This document shows positions 17,995 through 26,493 of a stretch of DNA of 64,000 nt, piece after piece. The stretch's first letter is position 1. Every line of letters begins with the position of its first letter. Source of the stretch: Brevibacillus choshinensis (GTDB taxonomy: Bacteria; Bacillota; Bacilli; Brevibacillales; Brevibacillaceae); contig NZ_CP069127.1 in NCBI RefSeq assembly GCF_016811915.1, positions 3,137,001 through 3,201,000 of the forward strand. Direction: 5' to 3'. The notes below the pieces were generated by a model, which worked only from the letters and a program-made list of their open reading frames with translations, made no database searches and was not told the DNA's origin. Both the position numbers and the translations under genes were made by a program.

Positions 17995-18463
17995 GGCATT
18001 AGATCGTAACGGCAGTTTGAATCCAAATCCATTTCATCTCGATTCGAAAGAACCCCATCTCCGAAAACTCTATCGGCGGCTGGAAACACTTTGCTTGTAG
18101 CTGCATTTCTTTGCCGCCCTACTCCTTTACAGCCATGACCCCTTATAAAAAGCTTTTTTAGGGAAATCTTACTCTGATTATATTTTGTGTGGTGCTACAG
18201 CTCACACTTTTTCTTCTCAATGTTCCATTGGAATGCGCACGCGCTGCGATGACCATTTCGACTTGGTTAAAGAAATTTGATCCCAACTAATGCATACTTC
18301 CGCGCAGGTGTACTTTACTCCTCTCTAGCAGTTCCCTCTTCATGGAAATTTCAATGCGCTTCTGTTTCTGTCTCCGGGTATATAGCTGAACGAACTACTA
18401 GCAGGAGTCCACATAGATATATCGAGTTATGTAAATATTAGTAGAATTTTAGCTGAAAATGAG
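17995..18463. other. Gene-free stretch
   Basis: No frame here has a start, ribosome site and protein-like composition together. Nothing functional is visible except the inverted repeat that follows. Confidence 0.5.
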
Positions 18464-18495
18464 AACTCCTAAGTTCCACTCTGAACTTAGGAGTT
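18464..18495. terminator. Perfect inverted repeat, probable terminator
   Basis: A perfect 13-bp stem AACTCCTAAGTTC/GAACTTAGGAGTT has a six-base loop. A T tract is poor on either side (CATTTT on the minus strand), so a terminator role is likely but not certain. Confidence 0.5.
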
Positions 18496-18540
18496 TGTCT
18501 GTAATCTGAGAGATAAAAGAATCCTCTCGCTCAACGAAAA

Positions 18541-18577
18541 ACGACAGCCGCTATTCTAGAGGCTGCCGTCGCTTTTT
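18541..18577 (-). terminator. Terminator of the sigma-54 operon
   Basis: A GC-rich imperfect hairpin (GCGACGGCAGCC...GGCTGTCG on the minus strand) flanked by T runs lies about 50 bases beyond the creatininase-family stop. Confidence 0.7.
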
Positions 18578-18628
18578 TGAACTATCGAATCCGTTAGCAG
18601 AATCATAAGATTGGTTTCTTTTCTAATT

Positions 18629-19378
18629 TCACTTATAAGAGACGTTCCATGTTTCATGGAGGAACCGGGCAATGCGATCTACGGAGCGCTGCACCAGTGC
18701 CTCTCCTTTTTCACGACTGGCCAGACTCGGATAGCCGATCGTCCCAGACTCTGTTTTTGTGCCGTAACGCGCGTATTTAATTACTTCGGGAAACAGATCC
18801 TTTTGCTTTGGCACCTCGTCTACCGCCTGTTCCAGGTCAACCAGCTCTGGGTACAGGTAAAGCAAGACAGATGTGCCTGCTTCCCCCGCGTGACCATGTG
18901 CCACCTCTCCGGACTCAACAATGCCCTGATCCTGAGCCTTGATAAAGCGCCAGCAGTCAATCTGGGCACAACGAAGCTCCGGCCGTTGACGCAGCGTCTG
19001 GGAGACATGGTTCACCATCGCCACATTCCCTGCATGCCCGTTAATAAACAGAAAATTTTTGAAGCCCCATTTGATCAGACTGTCCACTACGTCTTTCAAA
19101 TACGCTTTGAAGCTGTCAGGTGTGATAGTAATCGTACCAGGAAAATCATCGAGGGCCGATGAATCTCCCACTTCCAAGGTCGGACCGATGATGGCATGTA
19201 CCCGCCCGGCCACCAGCTCGGCCAATTTGGCTGCGACTAGCATATCCGATCCCATCGGTAAGTGAGGACCATACACTTCGCATGCCCCTGTTGGGATAAT
19301 GACCAGATCCGTCTGTCTTTTGCGCTCCAGAAACGTCGTCCAGCTCATCTCTTTCATCCGATTCGTTGCAGCTGCCAT
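18629..19378 (-). CDS. Creatininase-family amidohydrolase (altered metal motif)
   Basis: The 249-residue protein belongs to the creatininase family, zinc/manganese amidohydrolases that open cyclic or linear amides. Recognisable blocks are GPHLPMGSD at 37-45, NGHAGN at 113-118 and HGHAGEAGTS at 161-170. The usual EQHG metal motif reads E34-V35-Y36-G37: the Glu and Asp45 are kept, but the His ligand is Tyr. This may mark a subgroup with another metal site or function. The gene is last in the OppBCDF/nitrilase operon, 33 bases after oppF, which points to a role on the imported compound. ATG follows GGGAGGG. Confidence 0.88.
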   Translation of the reverse strand: MAAATNRMKEMSWTTFLERKRQTDLVIIPTGACEVYGPHLPMGSDMLVAAKLAELVAGRVHAIIGPTLEVGDSSALDDFPGTITITPDSFKAYLKDVVDSLIKWGFKNFLFINGHAGNVAMVNHVSQTLRQRPELRCAQIDCWRFIKAQDQGIVESGEVAHGHAGEAGTSVLLYLYPELVDLEQAVDEVPKQKDLFPEVIKYARYGTKTESGTIGYPSLASREKGEALVQRSVDRIARFLHETWNVSYK

Positions 19379-19410
19379 GGCAGTTGTCCCTCCCGTATTC
19401 GCTCCTATTT

Positions 19411-20376
19411 TTATTCGTACAAGTGACAGGCGATATATCGACCGTCCCTATTTTGGAAGACAGGGTTAACAGTTTTGCATATGTCCATGCAAGCCGGACA
19501 ACGCGGATGGAATGTGCATCCGGCTGGCGGATTAGCTGGGCTTGGCACATCTCCGCGAAGAACGATCCGCTCTTTCTTGACCAACGGATTTGGAGTCGGT
19601 ACGGCCGACAGCAATGCTTTCGTATACGGATGCATCGGGGAATCAAACAGCTCCCTTTTGTCAGCCAGCTCCACGATTCTTCCCAGGTACATCACACCGA
19701 TCCGGTTACTGATATGCTTAACGACACTGAGGTCATGGGCGATGAACAAGTAGGTCAAGTGAAATTGTTCCTGCAAATCTTGCATCAAATTGATCACTTG
19801 TGATTGGATGGACACGTCCAGGGCGGATACCGGCTCGTCTGCCACAATCAGCTTGGGATTAAGGGCCAGCGCTCGGGCAATCCCAATTCTTTGGCGCTGC
19901 CCGCCGCTGAATTCGTGACCGTACCGCTTGGCGTGATAGCTGCTCAATCCGACGACATTCAGCAACTCGTCGATTCTCTTGTCCTTTTCCTTGCCATGTG
20001 CAATCTGATGAATCTCCAAAGGCTCCGCGATAATATCGCCAACCGTCAGGCGGGGATCGAGCGACGCATACGGATCCTGAAAGACCATCTGCATATCCCT
20101 GCGCAGCTTGCGGAGCTGTGATGTATTCATGCCGACCAGGTTTTGTCCTTCGTATTTGACTTCGCCTTCCGTAGGCGCAAGCAGCTGCAGGAGCAATCTA
20201 CCCGTCGTCGATTTTCCGCAGCCGCTCTCTCCCACCAAGCCTAACGTTTCCCCTTTGTGAATGGAAAAATCCAAACCGTCAACTGCCTTCACATACCCTG
20301 CAGTTCGACTGAAAATCCCCTTTTTAATCGGGAAGTATTTCTTTAAATTCGTCACTTCCATCAAGGGTTGCTTCAT
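19411..20376 (-). CDS. Oligopeptide-type ABC transporter ATP-binding protein (OppF/DppF-like)
   Basis: The 321-residue ATPase has Walker A GESGCGKST, the ABC signature FSGGQRQRIGIARAL, Walker B LIVADEPVSALDVS, and H-loop IAHD. The C-terminal oligopeptide-type extension carries the Cys motif CTFHPRCPACMDIC, which in this family can hold an iron-sulphur cluster. ATG 20376 overlaps the oppD stop as ATGA, so translation is coupled. It powers import together with the OppD-like partner. Confidence 0.95.
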   Translation of the reverse strand: MKQPLMEVTNLKKYFPIKKGIFSRTAGYVKAVDGLDFSIHKGETLGLVGESGCGKSTTGRLLLQLLAPTEGEVKYEGQNLVGMNTSQLRKLRRDMQMVFQDPYASLDPRLTVGDIIAEPLEIHQIAHGKEKDKRIDELLNVVGLSSYHAKRYGHEFSGGQRQRIGIARALALNPKLIVADEPVSALDVSIQSQVINLMQDLQEQFHLTYLFIAHDLSVVKHISNRIGVMYLGRIVELADKRELFDSPMHPYTKALLSAVPTPNPLVKKERIVLRGDVPSPANPPAGCTFHPRCPACMDICKTVNPVFQNRDGRYIACHLYE

Positions 20377-21356
20377 CCCCTGTCCCCTCCTTTCCCAGAT
20401 GCGTGAAGCCAGCATCTGCTGAAATGTCTCGATTCAATCTCTTCCAATGGAGGAGACTGATCGCGACAAATCGCCATGGCGTGCTCACAGCGAGGAGCAA
20501 AGCTGCATCCGATGCGCAGGCTTCCTTGGGCAGGTACACTTCCTTTGATGGAATACAGTCGCTTCTCTTCCGAATCGAGCGTGGGCATGGACTTCATCAG
20601 ACCTTGCGTGTACGGATGATGCGGCTGGTTAAAAAGAGTAATGACATCGCTCTCTTCCACCACTTTTCCGTCGTACATGACGACGACCCGGTCGCACATC
20701 TCTGCCACTACCCCCAGATCATGAGTGATGAACAGAATCGCGGTTCCTTTTGTGGCTTTCAGCTCACGCATCAGGTCCAAAATCTGCGCTTGAATCGTCA
20801 CATCCAGAGCTGTCGTCGGTTCATCGGCAATCAACAGCTTTGGATCGCAAGCCATCGCCATGGCGATCATGACCCGTTGCCTCATCCCGCCTGACAAGCG
20901 GTGCGGATATTCGTTGACGATTTGCTCCGCCCTTGGAATCCCAACCAGCTTGAGCATTTCCACGGCTCGCGCTCTTGCTTGCGCTTTGCTGTAATGACGG
21001 TGGATACGAACAGCCTCGCCGATCTGATCCCCGATTGTAAAAACCGGATTCAGGGAAGTCATCGGCTCCTGGAAGATCATCGCGATTTGGTTTCCCCGAA
21101 TCTCTCTCATCTCTTCTTCCGACAACGCCAGGATGTCTTTTCCGTTAAAGGTGATCGAGCCTTCTACCACTTTGCCTGGTGTCAATCGCATCGCTGTCAA
21201 AGAGGTTACACTCTTCCCGGAGCCGGACTCTCCCACGATCCCGACCGTTTCTCCCTCGCGAATGCTGATGTCTACGCCATCGACGGCAGCCACGACCCCT
21301 TCATCCGTGTAAAAATACGTTTTTAGTCCTTTGATCTCGAGTAGTTTGCGCTCCAA
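20373..21356 (-). CDS. Oligopeptide-type ABC transporter ATP-binding protein (OppD/DppD-like)
   Basis: The 327-residue ATPase has GESGSGKSVTS (Walker A), LSGGMRQRVMIAMAM (signature), LLIADEPTTALDVT (Walker B), and the C-terminal CSFAPRCEHAMAIC motif. The start is TTG with AAAGGGGG upstream. It follows oppC by 16 bases and overlaps the oppF start by four bases, forming a tight operon. Two distinct nucleotide-binding subunits are normal for this transporter class. Confidence 0.95.
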   Translation of the reverse strand: MERKLLEIKGLKTYFYTDEGVVAAVDGVDISIREGETVGIVGESGSGKSVTSLTAMRLTPGKVVEGSITFNGKDILALSEEEMREIRGNQIAMIFQEPMTSLNPVFTIGDQIGEAVRIHRHYSKAQARARAVEMLKLVGIPRAEQIVNEYPHRLSGGMRQRVMIAMAMACDPKLLIADEPTTALDVTIQAQILDLMRELKATKGTAILFITHDLGVVAEMCDRVVVMYDGKVVEESDVITLFNQPHHPYTQGLMKSMPTLDSEEKRLYSIKGSVPAQGSLRIGCSFAPRCEHAMAICRDQSPPLEEIESRHFSRCWLHASGKGGDRG

Positions 21357-21372
21357 TGCTTATCCCCCTTTC

Positions 21373-22275
21373 TCACAGCTTCATCTTCGGATCCAACGCA
21401 TCTCGCAAACCGTCTCCCAGCATATTAAAGGCGAGCACCATGAACATGATCGCCAATCCAGGGATCGTGCTCACATGTGGAGCAGTACGCAAATATTCCC
21501 TGCCGGTACTCAGCATCGCTCCCCATTCCGGTGTCGGAGGCTGAGCGCCCATCCCGAGAAAGCTCAGTCCAGAAGCCGTGAGAATCGCCGTCGCAATACG
21601 CATGGTGGATAGAACGATGATCGGTGCCACGCTGTTCGGAAGCACATGCTTGAAGATCACCCTGGCATGGCTCGCTCCCATCGATTTAGCCGCTTCGATA
21701 AACTCTTTGTTCTTTACGGAGATGACCGCACTTCGGGAAATCCGGGCAAAGGTCGGTACAGAGAAAATCCCGATCGCGATCATGACATTTACCATTCCCG
21801 GACCGAGGACACTGACGATGGCCAGCGCAAGCAGAAAGCTGGGGAAAGCCATAAAGATATCCATGATCCGCATGATGAACATATCCGTCCTACCTCCAAA
21901 ATAGCCAGAGAGCGTTCCCAGCCCTACGCCGATAACGACGGAGATCAACACACCCACGATCCCGATCATCAAGGAAATTTGTGATCCGTAAATAATCCGG
22001 GACAAAATATCCCGCCCGTACTCATCCGTGCCAAATGGATGGTTGGCGGAAGGAGGCTGCAGGATCATATTCATGTCTTGCTCGATCGGATCATACGGGG
22101 CGATCACCTGTGCCAAGAGAGCAATGCCGACAAAGACGACAGCCATCCAGAACCCTACGAGTGCTCGCTTGTTTTTTCGAAATCGGCGCATCATGGATGC
22201 CCATGGAGATCGCCGCTGGTAGGACACCTCTGTCGGGTGGGAGGCTACCTGTACGCTTACTTCCGTATCGCTCAT
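21373..22275 (-). CDS. ABC transporter permease (OppC/DppC-like)
   Basis: The 300-residue permease has the N-terminal OppC segment (RRFRKNKRALVGFWMAVVF at about 30-50) and five to six membrane helices. The EAA-type loop (EAAKSMGASHARVIFKHVLPN) is at about residues 200-220. The sequence HPFGTDEYGRDILSRIIYG is the DppC/OppC hallmark. ATG follows AGAAGGGGGAG. It pairs with the upstream oppB-like gene, 15 bases apart. Confidence 0.95.
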   Translation of the reverse strand: MSDTEVSVQVASHPTEVSYQRRSPWASMMRRFRKNKRALVGFWMAVVFVGIALLAQVIAPYDPIEQDMNMILQPPSANHPFGTDEYGRDILSRIIYGSQISLMIGIVGVLISVVIGVGLGTLSGYFGGRTDMFIMRIMDIFMAFPSFLLALAIVSVLGPGMVNVMIAIGIFSVPTFARISRSAVISVKNKEFIEAAKSMGASHARVIFKHVLPNSVAPIIVLSTMRIATAILTASGLSFLGMGAQPPTPEWGAMLSTGREYLRTAPHVSTIPGLAIMFMVLAFNMLGDGLRDALDPKMKL

Positions 22276-22290
22276 CGCTTTCTCCCCCTT

Positions 22291-23211
22291 CTAGTCGTAT
22301 CGAATCCGAGGATCTACCGCACCGTAGCATAAGTCGACTACGAGATTCACGATGACAAAAATCGCAGCGACGAAAAGAATGCTCCCCTGAATAGCCGGAT
22401 AATCCCGAAACTGAATCGATTGGATAATATAACGTCCGATTCCATTCATCGAAAATACTGTCTCGGTCAGAACGGCTCCACCAAGCAAGTGGCCGAATTC
22501 CAGCCCCACAATCGTAATGATGGGAATCAAAGCATTTTTCAGGGTGTGCTTGTAAATGACCAGCTTTTCCTTGACTCCTTTTGCACGCGCCGTACGGATG
22601 AAGTCCTGATGAATCACCTCCAGAATACTGGAGCGAGTCAAACGAGCCAGTACCGCTGAAGAGGATAGTCCCAGCGCGAGTGCAGGAAGGATGTAATGCT
22701 TGAACTGCGTGCTTCCGCCAGAGGGCAGCAATTGCAGGTAGTAAGAAAAAACCAAGATCAGCATGATCCCCGACCAGAATACCGGCATCGATATCCCGAA
22801 CAGGGAAACCATCATCGTCGCGTTGTCCCTCATGCTGTTCGGCCTAATCGCAGACATGATACCAGCGAAAAGACCTACGATGACCATGACGACGACAGAG
22901 AGCATGGTCAGCATGATCGTGCTTGGAAAGCGGGACAGGATTTCTTCTGCCACAGGTCTGTCTGAGCGCAGCGATTTGCCCAAATCTCCTTGCAGAAGCC
23001 CCATGACATAGCTTCCGTACTGTTCATGCAAGGGGCGGTCGAGTCCCAAGCGTTCCTTTACAATCTGAATCTCTTCCGCCGTAGCATCCACGCCCGCAAT
23101 CAAATTGGCTGGATCCCCGGGTACCGAGTGAATGATGATAAAGCAGAGAATCGATACACCGACCAAGGTAGGGATCATTTGCAGCAAACGTTTTGCGATA
23201 TATCCCAGCAA
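22291..23211 (-). CDS. ABC transporter permease (OppB/DppB-like)
   Basis: The 306-residue permease begins LGYIAKRLLQMIPTLVGVSI, the OppB/DppB start. It has HSVPGDPANLI near 29, six membrane helices and the EAA loop (TARAKGVKEKLVIYKHTLKN) near 215. TTG start with AAGGAGG seven bases upstream. A 51-base gap separates it from the nitrilase-family gene, so it is still in the same operon. Confidence 0.95.
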   Translation of the reverse strand: MLGYIAKRLLQMIPTLVGVSILCFIIIHSVPGDPANLIAGVDATAEEIQIVKERLGLDRPLHEQYGSYVMGLLQGDLGKSLRSDRPVAEEILSRFPSTIMLTMLSVVVMVIVGLFAGIMSAIRPNSMRDNATMMVSLFGISMPVFWSGIMLILVFSYYLQLLPSGGSTQFKHYILPALALGLSSSAVLARLTRSSILEVIHQDFIRTARAKGVKEKLVIYKHTLKNALIPIITIVGLEFGHLLGGAVLTETVFSMNGIGRYIIQSIQFRDYPAIQGSILFVAAIFVIVNLVVDLCYGAVDPRIRYD

Positions 23212-23262
23212 CTCGACGCCTCCTTTTCTTGTGATTCATTCGCATTCATGAGAGGTCGTTCG

Positions 23263-24072
23263 TCAGGCGTACATCGCGGGCTGTCGGTGCAAATGGGAAG
23301 GCAGCTTTTCCCGTACCTCTTGCACGCGCGCCAGATCGACTCGACAAGGGATGAGTCCTTCTATCTCCACCCCACGTGCCAGGACTACCCCCATCGGATC
23401 CACGACCAGGCTCTGTCCGATATAGTGGTCGTTCACCTGGTTGCACGCAACGACGTATGCCGTATTCTCCAATGCCCGCACCGTCACGAGACTCTCCCAA
23501 TGTCTTTCCTTGACAGGTCCCTTTACCCATCCAGAAGGAACGATCAGAATGTCAGCCCCATGAAGCGCTTGATACCGGGAAATTTCCGGAAAGCGCAGCT
23601 CGTAGCAGACGAGCAATCCAATTTTTCCAAATGGCGTTTCGATCGGCTGGAACAAGGAATCACCTGGCTTGATCGACGCCGATTCCTTTGCCCCAAAGGC
23701 GTCGTATAAATGCGTTTTCCGATACGTACTAACGACCTTCCCTGTGGAATCTGCCAGGACGACGGAGTTGTACACCCTGTCATCCTCCGGGTCTTCCGCC
23801 CGCTCACGCATGCCGAAAATGATCCACACACTGTATTTGTGCGCCAGTTCACACATTCCATTTACGAACGGGCCGTCGATAGCCTCGGCATCATTCAGCT
23901 TCACTTCGCGCGGTGTGCCAACGATGAAGTAGCTCATATACGCCTCGGGGAAGACCACCAGATCCGCCCCGTATACTTCTGTCGCCTCCTTCAGCGCCTT
24001 TTCCGCTTTTTGCAGATTCACTTTCTTGTCATCCGTCGAACCAAGCTGGGCCATCACGATTTGAAAGGACAT
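23263..24072 (-). CDS. Nitrilase-superfamily carbon-nitrogen hydrolase
   Basis: The 269-residue enzyme keeps the nitrilase triad: Glu43 (FPEAYMSYF), Lys119 (YRKTHLYD) and Cys156 (VCYELRFPE). These enzymes hydrolyse nitriles, amides or carbamoyl groups by a Cys nucleophile. The length and CYELRFPE box fit the amidase/omega-amidase-like branch. It lies between the binding-protein gene and oppB of the ABC operon, so its substrate is probably the imported compound or a product of it. ATG follows GAGGAGAG. No signal peptide; cytoplasmic. Confidence 0.93.
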   Translation of the reverse strand: MSFQIVMAQLGSTDDKKVNLQKAEKALKEATEVYGADLVVFPEAYMSYFIVGTPREVKLNDAEAIDGPFVNGMCELAHKYSVWIIFGMRERAEDPEDDRVYNSVVLADSTGKVVSTYRKTHLYDAFGAKESASIKPGDSLFQPIETPFGKIGLLVCYELRFPEISRYQALHGADILIVPSGWVKGPVKERHWESLVTVRALENTAYVVACNQVNDHYIGQSLVVDPMGVVLARGVEIEGLIPCRVDLARVQEVREKLPSHLHRQPAMYA

Positions 24073-24089
24073 ATAGGATCACTCTCCTC

Positions 24090-25637
24090 TTATTTTTTCA
24101 CTACCTTGCGCAAGTCCCAGATATACGTAGGTTGAACCTCGACGCCCTCGATGTTTTTCCTCATGCCTACGTACCCCACATCCTCGTGAAGGGAGATCCA
24201 CGGTGCCTCTTCCTTGATCAGCTTGAGAGCTTCGGCGTATGATTTTTGGCGTTCCTCTGGCTTGGTCTGCGCAGCGCCGGCTTTGATCCATTCGTCGACC
24301 TTTGGATTTGCGTAGTGGGAGTAATTCGTGGCACTCGTAGACAGCAATCCGTCACTCAGTACGGAATCAGCATCTCCCGTGGAAGCAGAAGCACCTCGGA
24401 CGAACAATTCATAAGTGGATGGATCTTTCAGCGTTTCCAAATACGATCCCAATTCGAGAATCTTCAGTTCCACATTCAGACCCAATTTTTGAAGGTTATT
24501 TTGGACGAACTCAGCGGCCGGACGGTCCTGAATGACGTTTGCAGCGAGGATCAAGCGAATTTTGGTACCTTCCTTGACACCAGCTTCCTGCAGCAGCTGC
24601 TTTGCCTTCTCCACATCGTAAGAATAAGCACCCACATCGCTGTAACCAAACGTTTGGGCGGCCACAGATGCTGTCGCCAGCTTTACCCGTCCTTCGTACA
24701 GTTTGTTGACCAAGGTCTCCCGGTCAATCGCGTAGTTTAGAGCCTGGCGTACTTTTACTTGGTCAAAGGGAGCGACAGTCGTATTGATGCCCACGTACAG
24801 CACCCGATTCGTCGGTCTGGAGACGACTTGCACTTCTTCATTCGATTTGAGTCTCTCGAATTCAGAAGCAGGTACTTTTTCGATCACATCTGCCTCACCT
24901 GTCTCCAGCATGATGACACGTGCCGCATTTTCCGGAACCGGTTTGAAGGTGACGGATTTTACCCCTGGCTTTCCGCCCCAATATTGCGGATTTGCCTCCA
25001 GCACAACCTGGTTTCCGGGTGTCCATTCCTTAAACGAAAATGGCCCTGTTCCGATCGGTTTTTTTGCAATGCCTTGCTCATTTTCTCGGATCGACTTGGG
25101 GCTGAGAATCCCGCTCGCTGTAACCGCCAAGTTATTCAAGAAAGGTCCTTGCGGGGTGTTCAGCTGAAAGACGACCTCGTAATCGCCATTGGTGGTGATC
25201 TTTTCGATGAATTGCCCCACCAGCACACGTCGACTCAGCTTCTTCCCTTTGTCGGCCAAACGCTCAAAGTTGATTTTCACTGCTTCGGAATTAAACGGGG
25301 TGCCATCCTGGAAAGTCACTCCCTGTCTGAGCTTGAACGTCCAAGTCTTCCCGTCCTCGGACACCGTCCAGCTCTCCGCCAAGCGCGGTACGATTTGCAT
25401 TTTGTCATTGAAGGCAACCAGTGTATCCAATATTTGATAGTTAATCAGGCTGGAAATCGTATCTGTCGCATTATGTGGGTCCAGACTTACCGGATCTCCC
25501 GTCAATCCTACGATCAAATCTTTTGCTTCCACTTCGGCTCCTGGCGAAGACGTCTCGTTCGCACCGCACGCGGTTACAAGCAACGAGAAAGCCAATACGA
25601 TGGGACCAGCCCATTTTGCAATCCGCTTCTGTTTCAT
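24090..25637 (-). CDS. Peptide/nickel-type ABC substrate-binding lipoprotein
   Basis: The 515-residue protein has a lipoprotein signal (LAFSLLVTACGANE; lipobox Cys near 24) and an SBP family 5 domain. The early block VGLTGDPVSLDPHNATD near 43-59 and RQGVTFQDGTPFNSEAVKIN near 104 are hallmarks of the DppA/OppA/NikA family. It would sit on the outer face of the membrane and feed the OppBCDF-like permease downstream. Ligand cannot be read from sequence. It follows the RraA-like gene by 33 bases. Confidence 0.95.
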   Translation of the reverse strand: MKQKRIAKWAGPIVLAFSLLVTACGANETSSPGAEVEAKDLIVGLTGDPVSLDPHNATDTISSLINYQILDTLVAFNDKMQIVPRLAESWTVSEDGKTWTFKLRQGVTFQDGTPFNSEAVKINFERLADKGKKLSRRVLVGQFIEKITTNGDYEVVFQLNTPQGPFLNNLAVTASGILSPKSIRENEQGIAKKPIGTGPFSFKEWTPGNQVVLEANPQYWGGKPGVKSVTFKPVPENAARVIMLETGEADVIEKVPASEFERLKSNEEVQVVSRPTNRVLYVGINTTVAPFDQVKVRQALNYAIDRETLVNKLYEGRVKLATASVAAQTFGYSDVGAYSYDVEKAKQLLQEAGVKEGTKIRLILAANVIQDRPAAEFVQNNLQKLGLNVELKILELGSYLETLKDPSTYELFVRGASASTGDADSVLSDGLLSTSATNYSHYANPKVDEWIKAGAAQTKPEERQKSYAEALKLIKEEAPWISLHEDVGYVGMRKNIEGVEVQPTYIWDLRKVVKK

Positions 25638-25670
25638 CTACTGATCTCCCCCTTTATCGTTGGATTGAAT

Positions 25671-26306
25671 TCAAGTTGGTGTCACACGGGATTCAAAGAG
25701 TCTGTCATATCCGCGCTCGGTGCGCATCTGAAGTTCCTTTTGCTGTTTTTCGAGCGCTCTCTCCCCGAATTCTTTCGCTTTCTCGGGACTCACGACAAAA
25801 ACGCCGTCGTCATCCGCGACGATCAAATCCCCCGGATGAATGGCTACTCCACATATGCTCACGGTTGTGTTGACCTCTCCTTCGATCCCCAGTGTCCGGG
25901 TCGTAAGGGCACTCACCCCGAGCGAAAAAACAGGAAAGCCAAGTTCCATAATCGGGCGAACATCTGTCACGCAACCGGAGATGATGACGCCCGCTACTTT
26001 TTTCGTGACAGCTGCATAGGTCAAAAACTCACCCCAGCATGCGCGTTTCTCGTCACCTGACATATCAATAACGAGTACATCTCCTGGCTCAACCTGGTCC
26101 AAAGCGTGACGTATCGCCGTCGCATCCATATGTGGAATCCGTACCGTCACGGCATTGCCTACCAACCGAATCGGTCGAAACAGCGGCGTAAGCCCATTGA
26201 GAAAACCAAAATCCGTGAAATGCCCGATGGTCGATGGACTGACCGTTTTGTAAAGGTTGAGAATCTCTTGCGTTACTCCTTGCACTCTTGGTTTCACAGT
26301 AAACAT
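25671..26306 (-). CDS. RraA-like family protein
   Basis: The 211-residue protein has the RraA/HMG-aldolase fold markers: GDVLVIDMSGD near 75-85, WGEFLTYAAV near 91-100, VAGVIISGCVTD at 104-115 and the late PGDLIVADDDGVFVV. In aldolase members the last motif is GxxRD; here it is GCVTD, so Arg is Thr114 while Asp115 stays. Relatives cleave 4-hydroxy-4-methyl-2-oxoglutarate or decarboxylate oxaloacetate, or bind RNase E. I chose ATG 26306 with GGGGGAG five bases upstream; an earlier ATG (26324) overlaps that site. It is the first gene of the sigma-54 operon. Confidence 0.88.
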   Translation of the reverse strand: MFTVKPRVQGVTQEILNLYKTVSPSTIGHFTDFGFLNGLTPLFRPIRLVGNAVTVRIPHMDATAIRHALDQVEPGDVLVIDMSGDEKRACWGEFLTYAAVTKKVAGVIISGCVTDVRPIMELGFPVFSLGVSALTTRTLGIEGEVNTTVSICGVAIHPGDLIVADDDGVFVVSPEKAKEFGERALEKQQKELQMRTERGYDRLFESRVTPT

Positions 26307-26340
26307 GATAGCTCCCCCTTTCATTTACGAGAATCGACGT

Positions 26341-26357
26341 TGCAACTAACGTGCCAA
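26341..26357 (-). promoter_or_regulatory. Sigma-54 (-24/-12) promoter
   Basis: On the minus strand the sequence TTGGCACGTTAGTTGCA contains TGGCAC-N5-TTGC, the exact sigma-54 consensus with invariant GG and GC. It lies about 36 bases before the rraA-like ATG, leaving a leader of roughly 20-25 bases. Confidence 0.9.
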
Positions 26358-26419
26358 CAGTGAAAATATTCAGATAATATCATTTGCACTCTATTACGAA
26401 CAAGGGATCCGTTCCATAT

Positions 26420-26449
26420 TTGATACAAACGTACTAAAATAGGTACCAA
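26420..26449. promoter_or_regulatory. Possible activator-binding inverted repeat
   Basis: An imperfect dyad TTGATAC...GGTACCAA lies about 65-95 bases upstream of the sigma-54 promoter and about 45 bases before the activator gene. A second palindrome CATTTGCAAATG is at 26455-26466. Either could be the enhancer site of the divergent activator; unproven. Confidence 0.3.
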
Positions 26450-26493
26450 TCAGACATTTGCAAATGCCATTTCTCTGACCAGGAGGGAACAGC

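Noticed and set aside
24759-26060. A 433-codon plus-strand open frame across the binding-protein and rraA-like genes
   Set aside because: It runs antisense to two well-supported genes, has odd composition (Arg/His/Phe-rich) and no start signals.
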